DNA of 64,000 bases, from NCBI RefSeq assembly GCF_001679645.1, contig NZ_LRUN01000053.1, forward strand, positions 21,642-85,641, written 5' to 3'. Position numbers and translations under genes: made by a program. Below are positions 37,810-46,558 of this stretch, in pieces; position 1 is the stretch's first letter; the number at the start of each line of letters is the position of its first letter. The notes beneath the pieces are model-generated. The model saw nothing but the letters and a program-made list of their open reading frames with translations. It did not search any database and was not told the DNA's origin. The stretch comes from Pseudomonas bananamidigenes (lineage in GTDB: Bacteria > Pseudomonadota > Gammaproteobacteria > Pseudomonadales > Pseudomonadaceae).

Positions 37810-37848
37810 GGTCGAACTCCTCACAGTCGCGCCCGCAGGCAAGCGCGG

Positions 37849-38628
37849 TTATTCGTGGATACGCCGGGCGAGGCTGTTGGCGCTCTCGATCAACACCCGG
37901 CGATAGTCGTTGTAATTGTTCCTGGCATCGGCACGCGGCGCGACAATGCACAGGGTGCAGATGGCTACGCCATTCGGGTCTTTGACCGGGGCGGCGAAGC
38001 AATGGGTGAAGGTGTCGGCGACACTGTCGAACGAGAAAAATCCGTCGATGCCGGCCTGACGGATTTCCTTGAGAAACGTCTCCATCGGCAAACGCTCGCC
38101 ATCCGGCAAAATGAAATCTTCGGGGTCGATCAGGTCGCTGATCTGCTGGTCACTCAAGTGCGCCAGCAACAAACGGCCGGACGCCGTCCACGGGATCGGT
38201 GCGTTTTCGCCGATATCGGAAGAGATGCGGAAATGCCGCTCACCCTCCTTCATCAGCGCCACCGTGTATTTGCGCCCGTTGAGCAGGCACATCTGCGCGG
38301 TTTCCCGGGTCTGGCTGACGATCTCTTGCAAGGCGTGATCAGCCTCGCGACTGAGGTCGAAATGACGCAGATGTGCCTGGCCGAGGAAGTACAGCTGACG
38401 ACCGAGATAGACATGGCCGTCCTTGCCCACCGGTTCCAGAATCCGTCGTTCGAGCAACGAGGCCACCAGCTCGTAGACCGTGGATTTCGGGCTGCCGATA
38501 CCGTTGGCAATGTCGTTCGGACGCAGCGGCTGGCCGATCTCCTTGAGGAAATCGAGGATATCGAACGCCCGGTCCAGACCGCGTGCCCGGCGCTTGATGG
38601 TGTCTTCGGTCATTTCAGTGGTTCCCAT
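37849..38628 (-). CDS. IclR-family transcriptional regulator
   Basis: A 259-residue regulator with an N-terminal winged helix (ARGLDRAFDILDFLKEIGQPLRPNDIANGIGSPKSTVYELVASL) and a C-terminal GAF-like effector domain (ETAQMCLLNGRKYTVALMKEG, IPWTASGRLLLAHLSDQQI, GVAICTLCIVAP). The start could be the ATG at 38628 or the one at 38613; the frame stays open much further upstream only because it runs through a palindromic repeat. It lies inside the cluster it probably controls. A TTCCG-N6-CGGAA dyad upstream of the binding-protein gene (42313-42328) is a candidate operator. Confidence 0.9.
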   Translation of the reverse strand: MGTTEMTEDTIKRRARGLDRAFDILDFLKEIGQPLRPNDIANGIGSPKSTVYELVASLLERRILEPVGKDGHVYLGRQLYFLGQAHLRHFDLSREADHALQEIVSQTRETAQMCLLNGRKYTVALMKEGERHFRISSDIGENAPIPWTASGRLLLAHLSDQQISDLIDPEDFILPDGERLPMETFLKEIRQAGIDGFFSFDSVADTFTHCFAAPVKDPNGVAICTLCIVAPRADARNNYNDYRRVLIESANSLARRIHE

Positions 38629-38678
38629 AAAAGATGCCGGGATGGTAACTGGCCCTTGGCGTTGTGTCAGTTGGATCG

Positions 38679-38817
38679 CAGCCCTCACCCCCCGCCCTCT
38701 CCCCCGGGAGAGGGAGCCTGACCGTATCGATGCAAATGCCATCGTCTGGCACAACAATCTGCATCGATAGAGATCAGTCCCCTCTCCTGGGGGAGAGGGC
38801 CAGGGTGAGGGGGCTAC
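38679..38817. repeat. Inverted pair of CCCTCTCC-type palindromic repeats
   Basis: The left copy AGCCCTCACCCCCCGCCCTCTCCCCCGGGAGAGG and the right copy CCTCTCCTGGGGGAGAGGGCCAGGGTGAGGGGGCT are inverted relative to each other, and the inner arms TATCGATGCA / TGCATCGATA also pair. This is a common intergenic repeat of Pseudomonas. It lies between the RidA gene and the IclR gene and could form a long cruciform or end transcription. Confidence 0.88.
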
Positions 38818-38839
38818 GGCCTCAGCAGCGCCACATCTC

Positions 38840-39229
38840 TCAAGCCTTTTTCTTGTACGCAATGCAATCGATCTCGACCTTGCAGTCGACCATCATGCTC
38901 GCCTGCACACAGGCCCGGGCCGGTGCATGTTCAGGCTTGAAGTACTCGCCGAAGACCTTGTTGAAGCTGGTGAAATCCCGCGGATCGTCCAGCCACACCC
39001 CGGCACGGACCACATCCTCCAGACCATAACCGGCCTCTTCGAGGATCGCGATCAGGTTCTTCATGGTCTGGTGCGTCTGCTCGACGATGCCACCGACAAT
39101 GATCTCGCCATCCACCGCCGGCACCTGCCCGGAAACGTGCAGCCAGCCATCGGCCTCGACTGCGCGCGCGAAGGGTCTTGGCTGGCCGCCGGCGGCGGTG
39201 CTGCCGGTGCCGTAACGCGTAATGCTCAT
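38840..39229 (-). CDS. RidA family enamine/imine deaminase
   Basis: A 129-residue YjgF/YER057c/UK114 protein. RidA enzymes hydrolyse reactive enamine or imine intermediates released by PLP-dependent deaminases to ketoacids and ammonia. Family features are LHVSGQVPAVDGE, GGIVEQTHQTMKNLIAILEEAG and APARACVQASMMVDCKVEIDCIAY, with the conserved Arg. AGGAG lies 8 bases before the ATG. Its presence beside a PLP deaminase fits the chemistry of the cluster. Confidence 0.95.
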   Translation of the reverse strand: MSITRYGTGSTAAGGQPRPFARAVEADGWLHVSGQVPAVDGEIIVGGIVEQTHQTMKNLIAILEEAGYGLEDVVRAGVWLDDPRDFTSFNKVFGEYFKPEHAPARACVQASMMVDCKVEIDCIAYKKKA

Positions 39230-39258
39230 GGGTGTTTCTCCTGATTGAAAATGAAAAG

Positions 39259-40056
39259 TCAGAACCGCGTGCTCTTGAGAAACTCCGCCAGCCGCGGCGA
39301 TTGCGGACGCTCGAACAGTTCCTTGGGAGGCCCCTGCTCTTCGATGCGCCCCTGATTCATGAAAACGATCTTGTCCGAGACCTCGAACGCAAAACGCATT
39401 TCGTGGGTCACCAGCAACATGGTCATGCCGTCCTCGGCCAGGCCCTTGATCACGTTCAGCACTTCGCCCACCAGTTCCGGGTCGAGGGCCGAGGTGACCT
39501 CGTCGAACAGCATCAGACTCGGGTTCATCGCAATCGCCCGGGCAATCGCCACACGCTGTTGCTGACCACCGGACAGCTGGCCGGGAAAATGATTGCGCCG
39601 TTCCAGCAGGCCGACCCGCTCCAGCCATTTCTCAGCCAGCACCACGGCTTCGTCCTTGTGCATCTTTTTGACTTTGAGCAAGCCGAGGGTGACGTTCTGC
39701 AACGCGGTGAGGTGCGGAAACAGATTGAACTGCTGGAACGCCATGCCGGTCATCGCACGATGGCGGGCGATGACCTTTTCCGGATGGCGCACGCGTTTGC
39801 CGTTGAGTTCGTCATAGCCGATGGATTCGCCGTCGAGCAGGATCTGCCCACCCTGAAATTCCTCCAGCATGTTCACGCAGCGCAGCAGCGTGGTCTTGCC
39901 CGAGCCGCTGGAGCCGATCAGCGTCACCACGTTGCCGCGCTGCATGCTCAGGTCGACGCCCTTGAGCACTTCGACCGCGCCGTACTGTTTGTGCAGACCA
40001 CGGATATCCAGCAGGGGCTGACCGTTCTGGACGTTGGAAACTTGAGCTTGAGTCAT
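39259..40056 (-). CDS. Polar amino acid ABC transporter ATP-binding protein
   Basis: A 265-residue ATPase of the GlnQ/HisP type: Walker A GSSGSGKTT, Q-loop AMTGMAFQQFNLF, signature LSGGQQQR, Walker B LMLFDEVTSALD and H-loop TLLVTHEM. Its start overlaps the stop of the permease gene (ATGA). With two permeases and a binding protein it forms a complete amino acid importer. Confidence 0.95.
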   Translation of the reverse strand: MTQAQVSNVQNGQPLLDIRGLHKQYGAVEVLKGVDLSMQRGNVVTLIGSSGSGKTTLLRCVNMLEEFQGGQILLDGESIGYDELNGKRVRHPEKVIARHRAMTGMAFQQFNLFPHLTALQNVTLGLLKVKKMHKDEAVVLAEKWLERVGLLERRNHFPGQLSGGQQQRVAIARAIAMNPSLMLFDEVTSALDPELVGEVLNVIKGLAEDGMTMLLVTHEMRFAFEVSDKIVFMNQGRIEEQGPPKELFERPQSPRLAEFLKSTRF

Positions 40057-40715
40057 GGCAGGGCCACCCGCTTTTCAATGTGCCGGCCGAGTAATTCGAT
40101 GCCGTAGTTGATGACGAAGAACAGAAAACCGGCGAACAGATAAAACTCCAGAGTCATGAACGTCCGGGCAATGATCTGCTGGGTGCTGAGCAGCAGCTCG
40201 GCCACACCGATCACCGACAACAAGGTCGAGGCCTTGACGATTTCCGTGGACGAGTTGACCCAGGTCGGCAGGATCTGTCGCAGGGCCTGAGGCAACAGCA
40301 CGTAACCGAGGGACTGATAGAACGTAAGGCCGATGGCTTTGCTGGCTTCCATTTGCCCGCGAGGCAACGCCTGCAATGCACCACGCACGATTTCAGCCAC
40401 GTGGGAACCGCAGAACAACGTCAGACCCAGGGCTCCGGCCTGAAACGCGCTGATCTGCCAGCCGAGCGCCGGCGCCATGTAGAAACAGGCAAGCACCAGC
40501 ACGAACACCGGAGTGCCGCGAATCAGGTCGACATAAAAACGGAACGGCGCACGCATCCAGAATTTGCCGTAGGTCAGTACCAGACCGGCAAATACACCGA
40601 TGACCGTGCCGAACAGAATCGCCAGCGCCGACACCTGCACGCTGGTCAGAAAGCCTTGCCACAAGGCTTCGCGGGCAATCCACAACTCATGCAACCAACT
40701 GGGGGATTCGTACAT
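40053..40715 (-). CDS. Amino acid ABC transporter permease (HisM/GlnP type)
   Basis: A 220-residue inner-membrane permease. The coupling loop GALQALPRGQMEASKAIGLTFYQSLGYVLLPQALRQILP is characteristic of polar amino acid importers. It starts 9 bases downstream of the other permease gene and overlaps the ATPase gene by 4 bases. Confidence 0.95.
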   Translation of the reverse strand: MYESPSWLHELWIAREALWQGFLTSVQVSALAILFGTVIGVFAGLVLTYGKFWMRAPFRFYVDLIRGTPVFVLVLACFYMAPALGWQISAFQAGALGLTLFCGSHVAEIVRGALQALPRGQMEASKAIGLTFYQSLGYVLLPQALRQILPTWVNSSTEIVKASTLLSVIGVAELLLSTQQIIARTFMTLEFYLFAGFLFFVINYGIELLGRHIEKRVALP

Positions 40716-40724
40716 CGCAGCCTC

Positions 40725-41387
40725 CTATCGGCGAATCGCCAGACGCTGCTCCAGGTAACGCAGCAGCATGGCAATGAGGTAACAGGCCGCGACATACAAC
40801 GCCGTGGTCACCAGCCAGGTTTCAATGACCCGGTAGCTCTCGACGTTGATCTTGCGCGCGTAATAGGTCAGCTCCGGTACCGCGATCGCGGCGGCCAGCG
40901 AGGTGTCCTTGAACAGCGAAATGAAGTTGTTCGACAGCGCCGGCAGCACATTGCGCAACATCACCGGCACGGTGACGTAGGCTTTCACCTGCCATTCGCC
41001 CAGGCCGATGGCCAGGCCTGCTTCGCGCTGGCCCTTGGGGATGCTCAACAAACCGCCGCGGAACACTTCGGTCAGGTACGCCCCGGCATACAGCGACAGG
41101 GTGATGATGAACGACGGGATCTTGTCCAGCCGGATCCCCAGGCTCGGCAACGCAAAGTAAATCAACAGAATCAACACCAGAATCGGCGTATTGCGGATCA
41201 CCGTCACATACACCGAGGCCAGCACCCGCAAGGCGCGATGCTTCGACAGCAAGGCAAACGCCATCAGCAGGCCGATCACGCAGCCTATGGCGATCGACAC
41301 CAGCGCCAGTTCGAGACCCAGACCGAGCCCCGCCAGCAAGGTGTCGAAATCGCGCCACACGGCGGCAAAGTTCAACTGATAGTTCAT
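40725..41387 (-). CDS. Amino acid ABC transporter permease (HisQ/GlnP type)
   Basis: A 220-residue permease, paralogous to its downstream neighbour, with the loop GGLLSIPKGQREAGLAIGLGEWQVKAYVTVPVMLRNVLP. Hydrophobic segments include LGLGLELALVSIAIGCVIGLLMAFALL. It is 51 bases downstream of the binding-protein gene. Confidence 0.95.
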   Translation of the reverse strand: MNYQLNFAAVWRDFDTLLAGLGLGLELALVSIAIGCVIGLLMAFALLSKHRALRVLASVYVTVIRNTPILVLILLIYFALPSLGIRLDKIPSFIITLSLYAGAYLTEVFRGGLLSIPKGQREAGLAIGLGEWQVKAYVTVPVMLRNVLPALSNNFISLFKDTSLAAAIAVPELTYYARKINVESYRVIETWLVTTALYVAACYLIAMLLRYLEQRLAIRR

Positions 41388-41438
41388 GGTTGGCAGTACC
41401 TTGAGCGGGGCGCGTCAGAGCGCCCCACTCTCACGGGG

Positions 41439-42287
41439 TCATTTGAATTCGACAGGGAAACCGATGGCAGGCGATGGCAGATCGACGCCGAACCATTGCT
41501 TGAAGGATGCCGCGTAAGTCGGAAACTCAACACCGGTCATGGCTTCATGCAGGGTGGTGTTGACGAAGTTCAGCCAGTCCTGATCGCCACGCTTGACGGC
41601 GCAGGCGTAGGTCTGCGGGCTCCAGGCGTACGTCGGGCTGCGATAGCGGCCCGGGTTCTGCACCATCAGGTATTTGACCGAAGACTGGTCGGTGGCGGCG
41701 GCATCGGCGCGGCCGGAGTTCACGGCCTGATACATCAGATCAACGCTGTCGTATTGATCGACCTTGGCCTTGGGCAGCGCCTGATGCACCAGTTCCTCGG
41801 CGTACACGTTTTGCAGCACCGCCACAGTCACGCTGTCGCCGGCAGCCTGCAGGTCTTCGATTTCCTTGTATTTGCTGTTGTTCGGCAGCAGCAGGCCGAC
41901 GCCTTCACGGTAGTACGGCAGGGTAAACGCCACTTGCTGCGCGCGGCTGGCGGTGACGGTGATGAACTGGCAGCTCATGTCGACCTTGTCGGTCAGCAGA
42001 TTGGGAATCCGTGCATCGGACGACTGCACCACGAACTCGACCTTGCTCGGGTCGTTGAACAGACCTTTGGCCACCATCCTGGCGATGTCGATATCAAAGC
42101 CCTGCAACTTGCCGTCCGCGCCCTGGAAGTGCCATGGCGCGTTGGTGCTGCCGGTGCCCACAATCAGTTTTCCACGGGCCAGGACGCTGTCGAGCTTGCT
42201 TTCGGCCGCCTGGGCCATGCCCATGACAGAGGACGAAGCCGCGAGAACAAAAACACACGTTTTGAACAAGGAAGGTCGGCGATGCAT
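41439..42287 (-). CDS. Amino acid ABC transporter periplasmic binding protein
   Basis: A family 3 solute-binding protein (282 residues) with a signal peptide of about 30 residues (MHRRPSLFKTCVFVLAASSS..., cleavage near AQA-AES). Mature features include GKLIVGTGSTNAPWHFQGADGKLQGFDIDIARMVAKGLF and DMSCQFITVTASRAQQVAFTLPY. ATG 42287 has GGAG 8 bases upstream. It is the first gene of the minus-strand cluster. The ligand is not evident; the deaminase and RidA downstream suggest a D-amino acid. Confidence 0.92.
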   Translation of the reverse strand: MHRRPSLFKTCVFVLAASSSVMGMAQAAESKLDSVLARGKLIVGTGSTNAPWHFQGADGKLQGFDIDIARMVAKGLFNDPSKVEFVVQSSDARIPNLLTDKVDMSCQFITVTASRAQQVAFTLPYYREGVGLLLPNNSKYKEIEDLQAAGDSVTVAVLQNVYAEELVHQALPKAKVDQYDSVDLMYQAVNSGRADAAATDQSSVKYLMVQNPGRYRSPTYAWSPQTYACAVKRGDQDWLNFVNTTLHEAMTGVEFPTYAASFKQWFGVDLPSPAIGFPVEFK

Positions 42288-42625
42288 GGCAAGCACTCCA
42301 GGAAGTTGTTTATTCCGCTATACCGGAACTTGGTTTGTTACTACGGAATAGACAGCAGAAAGTGTGCCACAGGATTCCCGGGGAATCTGCAATGGATTGA
42401 ATTTTGTTTTGAATCAAGGAGATGGCGAAAACCCAGGAAACGGTGTAACCAAACGCGACTTCACATTTCGCTACTTTGCGTCACACATGGCGGGTATCCG
42501 GGCCACATCCTGGTGCGCGATGCACGATTGGGCACGGGCTGCACCTGTCAACTCTGACAGTTGCAGCAACAGCCGCAGCTCCCCTAACGTCGTGCTGTCC
42601 AACACATTGGATAAAGGAGGCTCCA
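42288..42625. promoter_or_regulatory. Divergent intergenic region with candidate IclR operator
   Basis: No gene is supported here. TTCCG-CTATAC-CGGAA (42313-42328) is a dyad, and a third CGGAA half-site follows at 42344-42348, 20 bases after the second (two helical turns). The position 26 bases upstream of the binding-protein start suits an operator for the IclR-type regulator of the same cluster. The rest shows nothing recognised except the ribosome site of the thioredoxin-like gene. Confidence 0.4.
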
Positions 42626-43057
42626 ATGACGAAGCCAACTCGATATTCAGCGCTACCCCCGACGTACCGGAAGGTCTTGAAAGCCAGGCGCCTTGTCGTC
42701 CTGTATTTCTTCAACGAGCACTGCGGCGCCTGCGTATTCGCAGGTCCAGTGTTTCTCGATATCGCCAAACCCTTCCGACCCTGGATGGATATCTTCATGC
42801 TCGATACCGCACAGTCGTGCCCGCATCCGGATGTCACGGGGACACCGACAGTGTTGTTTTATAAGGAAGGCGTTCTGGTCAAAAAACTGAAAGGCATCGG
42901 TACCGAAGAATCCCTGCTGCAAGACTTCACCCAACATCTGGGCAAACCCAGAACCTGCGCCGCCGCGCGCAAACCGGCCCATGACCTGAAGTGGCTGCGC
43001 CACACCCTCAGCACCCTCTGCACCATCCCCCGCGCAAAACGATGGAACTTTTCCTGA
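42626..43057 (+). CDS. Thioredoxin-like protein
   Basis: A 143-residue thioredoxin-fold protein. The redox motif is CGAC in NEHCGACVFAGP (near residue 35), where classical thioredoxins have CGPC. The cis-Pro strand is GTPTVLFYKEGVLVKKLKG. No signal peptide is present, so it is probably cytoplasmic. A C-terminal basic tail with two more Cys follows. The ATG has the strong ribosome site AAAGGAGG. It is separated by 175 bases from the polysaccharide operon and by an imperfect terminator, so it is probably not part of it. Confidence 0.88.
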   Translation: MTKPTRYSALPPTYRKVLKARRLVVLYFFNEHCGACVFAGPVFLDIAKPFRPWMDIFMLDTAQSCPHPDVTGTPTVLFYKEGVLVKKLKGIGTEESLLQDFTQHLGKPRTCAAARKPAHDLKWLRHTLSTLCTIPRAKRWNFS

Positions 43058-43093
43058 AAGTGCCACCTAAGAGCCATCAGGTAATGGCACTTT
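43057..43093 (+). terminator. Possible terminator after the thioredoxin-like gene
   Basis: AAAGTGCCA and TGGCACTTT form a 9-bp stem that begins at the stop codon. No T-tract follows, so termination strength is uncertain. Confidence 0.4.
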
Positions 43094-43232
43094 CGTTCCA
43101 ATTGATCTGTAACAACTAGCCTCGAGGCCGGATTGGACAAGCTCCCGTCCGGCTGCTTTTCTTTATTTCTCAGAAAGAGATAGGTGCTGGTGGCCTGTTG
43201 GCCACGGCCTTGCTTCGTCCCAGGAGGGGTCA

Positions 43233-44387
43233 ATGTCCTTTAATGTCATGATGGTTTTCGGTACTCGCCCGGAGGCCATCAAAATGGCCCCTTTGGCCCG
43301 GGTTCTGCGTCAGTGGCCCGATATCAAACTCAACATCTGCTCCACCGGCCAGCATCGGGAGATGCTCAAACAGGTGCTTGACGCGTTCGAACTGACCGTC
43401 GATGAAGACCTTCAAGTCATGACGCAGGGCCAGACCCTCAACGGTCTCTCGCAACATCTTCTTGCACAACTCGATCAGGCATACGAAAGGGTCAAACCGG
43501 ACATCGTGCTGGTACACGGCGATACCACCACCAGCTTCATCGCCGCCCTCGCCGCCTTCAATCGCCAGTTGCCCATCGGCCATGTCGAGGCCGGCTTGCG
43601 CACGGGCAACCTGCGCGCGCCCTGGCCGGAAGAAGCCAACCGGCGCCTGACCGGCGTGATCGCTGACCTGCACTTCCCGCCAACCGGCAAGGCCGAAGCC
43701 AACCTGCTGCGCGAAGGCGTACCGCAGGACAACATCGAAATCACTGGCAACACCGTGATCGATGCGCTGCTGTGGATGCGCACGCACCAGCAGCAGAGCC
43801 AGTGGCGTCCGGCGGCCGATTCCCCCTTGTCGGAGCTCGACGACAGCCGTCGCATGGTATTGATCACGGGTCATCGCCGGGAAAACCTCGGCGACGGTTT
43901 CCAGAACATCTGCCAGGCCCTGGCCGATCTCGCCCTGCGCTATCCGGATGTGCAATTTGTCTATCCGGTGCACCTCAACCCACAGGTGCAAAGCGCGGTG
44001 TACGGCATGCTCGCCGACAAGCCCAACATTTATCTGGTCGCTCCTCAGGATTACCCGAACTTCGTCTGGCTGATGGGCCGTGCACACTTCATCCTGACCG
44101 ACTCCGGCGGCGTCCAGGAAGAAGCCCCGGCCATCGGCAAGCCGCTGCTGGTCTTGCGTGACGTCACCGAGCGCCCCTCCGTACTTGAAGGCGGCACCGT
44201 GTTGCTGGTGGGCACCGACACCGCGAAGATCGTCAAGGAGGCCAGCCAGTTGCTCGATGATGAGGCAACCTACAAACGCATGAGCCGTGTCCACAGTCCG
44301 TACGGTGACGGCCACGCCAGCGAACGCATCGCCACTCGCCTCCACGCCTGGCTGAGCGCACGCTCGGCGGCGGGTAACGGCGTATGA
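43233..44387 (+). CDS. wecB: UDP-N-acetylglucosamine 2-epimerase (non-hydrolysing)
   Basis: Interconverts UDP-GlcNAc and UDP-ManNAc (384 residues). Motifs: GTRPEAIKMAPL, STGQHREML, VHGDTTTSF, GHVEAGLRTGN, ITGHRRENLG and LTDSGGVQEEAP. The ribosome site AGGAGG lies upstream of the ATG. It is the first gene of a five-gene operon and overlaps nfrB by 4 bases (ATGA). In E. coli WecB supplies ManNAc for the NfrA/NfrB-dependent glycan; here the gene is built into the operon, which strongly suggests a ManNAc-containing polymer as product. Confidence 0.96.
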   Translation: MSFNVMMVFGTRPEAIKMAPLARVLRQWPDIKLNICSTGQHREMLKQVLDAFELTVDEDLQVMTQGQTLNGLSQHLLAQLDQAYERVKPDIVLVHGDTTTSFIAALAAFNRQLPIGHVEAGLRTGNLRAPWPEEANRRLTGVIADLHFPPTGKAEANLLREGVPQDNIEITGNTVIDALLWMRTHQQQSQWRPAADSPLSELDDSRRMVLITGHRRENLGDGFQNICQALADLALRYPDVQFVYPVHLNPQVQSAVYGMLADKPNIYLVAPQDYPNFVWLMGRAHFILTDSGGVQEEAPAIGKPLLVLRDVTERPSVLEGGTVLLVGTDTAKIVKEASQLLDDEATYKRMSRVHSPYGDGHASERIATRLHAWLSARSAAGNGV

Positions 44388-46558
44388 GCCTGGGTTGGGT
44401 CGACTTCTTTGCGTATGTGCTGTTCGGTTTGAAATATGTGGCGATTATCCTCGCCCTGCTGATGTTCATCCTTGGTCTCGATGACCTTTTCATCGATCTG
44501 GTGTACTGGGGCCGCAAGTTCATCCGCCGTTGGCGCATCTACGAAAAATTCAAGCGTGCCGACGAGGAACGCCTGTATTCGATTCCCGAAAAGCCCCTGG
44601 CAATCATGGTGCCGGCGTGGAACGAAGTCGGTGTGGTCGGCGAAATGGCGCGGCTGGCCGCCTCGACCATCGACTATGAGAACTATCAGATCTTCGTCGG
44701 CACCTATCCCAACGACGCCGAAACCCAGGCCGACGTCGATGCGGTCTGCCAGCACTACCCCAACGTGCACAAAGTGGTCTGCGCCCGCCCCGGCCCGACC
44801 AGCAAGGCCGACTGCCTGAACAACATCATCGACGCGATCCTGCGCTTCGAAAGCGAGGCGAAAATCGAGTTCGCCGGGTTCATCCTGCATGACGCCGAAG
44901 ACGTGATTTCCCCGATGGAGTTGCGCCTCTACAACTACCTGCTACCGAACAAGGACCTGATCCAGATTCCGGTCTACCCCTATGCACCGGAGTGGAAGGG
45001 CTTCACCGCCGGGCACTATGTGGATGAATTCGCCGAAAACCACGGCAAGGACGTCATCGTCCGCGAAGCACTCACCGGGCAGGTGCCGAGTGCCGGGGTC
45101 GGTACCTGCTTCAGTCGCAAGGCCATCAGTGCGCTGCTGGAGGACGGCGACGGCATTGCCTTTGACGTACAGAGTCTTACCGAAGACTACGACATCGGTT
45201 TCCGCCTCAAGCAGAAAGGCATGAAATGCATCTTTGCCCGCTACTCGGTCAGCGATCCGAAACTGGCACTGGAACAACCGTGGGTGTTCGGGATGAACCG
45301 CGAGTTCTCACAGGTGATCTGCGTGCGTGAACACTTCCCGAGGGATTTGCAACATGCGATCCGACAGAAGTCGCGGTGGATCGTCGGCATCGTGTTTCAA
45401 GGTACCAAGAACCTCGGCTGGAGCCGCAAGGGCCTGCTCAATTACTTCCTGTGGCGCGACCGTCGCGGCTTGATCGCCTACCTGCTGAGCTTTATGGTCA
45501 ACCTGCTGTTCCTGGTGCTGCTGGCGATGTGGGCAGTCACGGTGATCTCTCCCGAGTCATGGCGTTATCCGTCGATCCTCGCCGACAGCTCGTTGCTTTC
45601 GGCGCTGCTGTGGCTCAACGGGCTGATGCTGTTCAACCGTCTGTTCCAGCGTGGCTGGTTCGTGACCCGTTATTACGGACTGATCGAAGGCCTGTTGTCC
45701 GCGCCGCGGATGATGTGGAGCAACTTCGTCAACTTCTTCGCCAACCTGCGCGCCCTGCGCCAGGTCATGGAAATGGGCGATTCGCGCCGCGTGGCCTGGG
45801 ACAAGACCACCCACGAATTTCCGGCGCTGACCAAGGCGCAGCGGACCCCGCTGGGCCATCGGCTGGTGGAAAAAGGCCTGCTCACCGAAGAACAGCTCGA
45901 AGCGGCGATCACCAGCCCGGTGCGCCGTCGTCTGGGGCGCGAATTGCTGCTGCGCGAATACATCGACAGCACGCAGCTCGTACAGGCTCTGGCCGAACAG
46001 CTGGATCTGGAATGGGCACCGCTCAACCCTTTCAAACTCGACAAACGTTTGATCGATGCCGTGCCACGCCGGGTCGCATCGCACTACGGCGTACTGCCGG
46101 TTGCCGAAGAAGGCGAGACCCTGATTCTTGCTTCCGAAGGTCCGGTCAGCCAGGTCTCGCTCGGCGCCATCAGCCGTCAACTGAAACGCCCGGTGCGTAG
46201 CCGTCTGGCACCGCAGGGCCGCGTGACATTGGGTATTCGCTACTGGTATGCGAGTCCCCGTCAGAATGAGGAAGTGCGTCATATGCTCGAAGTGCTTGAG
46301 CGCCATCAGGACGATGAAAACCTGCTGGAGCGGGTCAGCCGCCATCAGGTGCTGCTGGGTAATCTGTTGCAGGTGCGCGGCATGGTGCCGCCGACCCTTT
46401 TCAACCAGGCGCTGATCGACTTCGACGCCGAACAGATGTCGCTCGGCGAACACCTGATTTCCCGGGGCATGATTACTCAGGAAATTCTGCAACAGGCCCT
46501 GGCCGACCAGGCCAGTGAACAGCAAGCCGCCTACCGCATTGTCCGGGAGGTCGCATGA
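44384..46558 (+). CDS. nfrB: NfrB-type membrane glycosyltransferase with c-di-GMP-binding MshEN motifs
   Basis: A 724-residue inner-membrane GT2-family glycosyltransferase resembling phage N4 adsorption protein B. The N-terminal helix (YVAIILALLMFILGL) is followed by a catalytic domain with HDAEDV (D-x-D-like), TEDYD and RQKSRW (Q/RxxRW-like), then several membrane helices (about residues 365-450). The C-terminal region (489-715) has four copies of the xLGxxLxxxxxIxxxxL motif, Gly at residues 491, 518, 659 and 688, in two pairs spaced 27-29 residues. This is the MshEN pattern that binds c-di-GMP; the second copy (RLGRELLLREYIDSTQLVQALAEQ) is the closest to consensus. It overlaps wecB and nfrA by 4 bases each. 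Confidence 0.92.
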   Translation: MSLGWVDFFAYVLFGLKYVAIILALLMFILGLDDLFIDLVYWGRKFIRRWRIYEKFKRADEERLYSIPEKPLAIMVPAWNEVGVVGEMARLAASTIDYENYQIFVGTYPNDAETQADVDAVCQHYPNVHKVVCARPGPTSKADCLNNIIDAILRFESEAKIEFAGFILHDAEDVISPMELRLYNYLLPNKDLIQIPVYPYAPEWKGFTAGHYVDEFAENHGKDVIVREALTGQVPSAGVGTCFSRKAISALLEDGDGIAFDVQSLTEDYDIGFRLKQKGMKCIFARYSVSDPKLALEQPWVFGMNREFSQVICVREHFPRDLQHAIRQKSRWIVGIVFQGTKNLGWSRKGLLNYFLWRDRRGLIAYLLSFMVNLLFLVLLAMWAVTVISPESWRYPSILADSSLLSALLWLNGLMLFNRLFQRGWFVTRYYGLIEGLLSAPRMMWSNFVNFFANLRALRQVMEMGDSRRVAWDKTTHEFPALTKAQRTPLGHRLVEKGLLTEEQLEAAITSPVRRRLGRELLLREYIDSTQLVQALAEQLDLEWAPLNPFKLDKRLIDAVPRRVASHYGVLPVAEEGETLILASEGPVSQVSLGAISRQLKRPVRSRLAPQGRVTLGIRYWYASPRQNEEVRHMLEVLERHQDDENLLERVSRHQVLLGNLLQVRGMVPPTLFNQALIDFDAEQMSLGEHLISRGMITQEILQQALADQASEQQAAYRIVREVA

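Noticed and set aside
38629..38862. N-terminal extension of the IclR regulator
   Set aside because: The open frame continues only because it crosses a palindromic repeat; the translation there is Pro/Arg/Ser-rich and unrelated to IclR proteins.
42476..42625. Upstream start for the thioredoxin-like gene
   Set aside because: The strong ribosome site AAAGGAGG directly precedes the ATG at 42626, and the upstream 50 codons show no domain.
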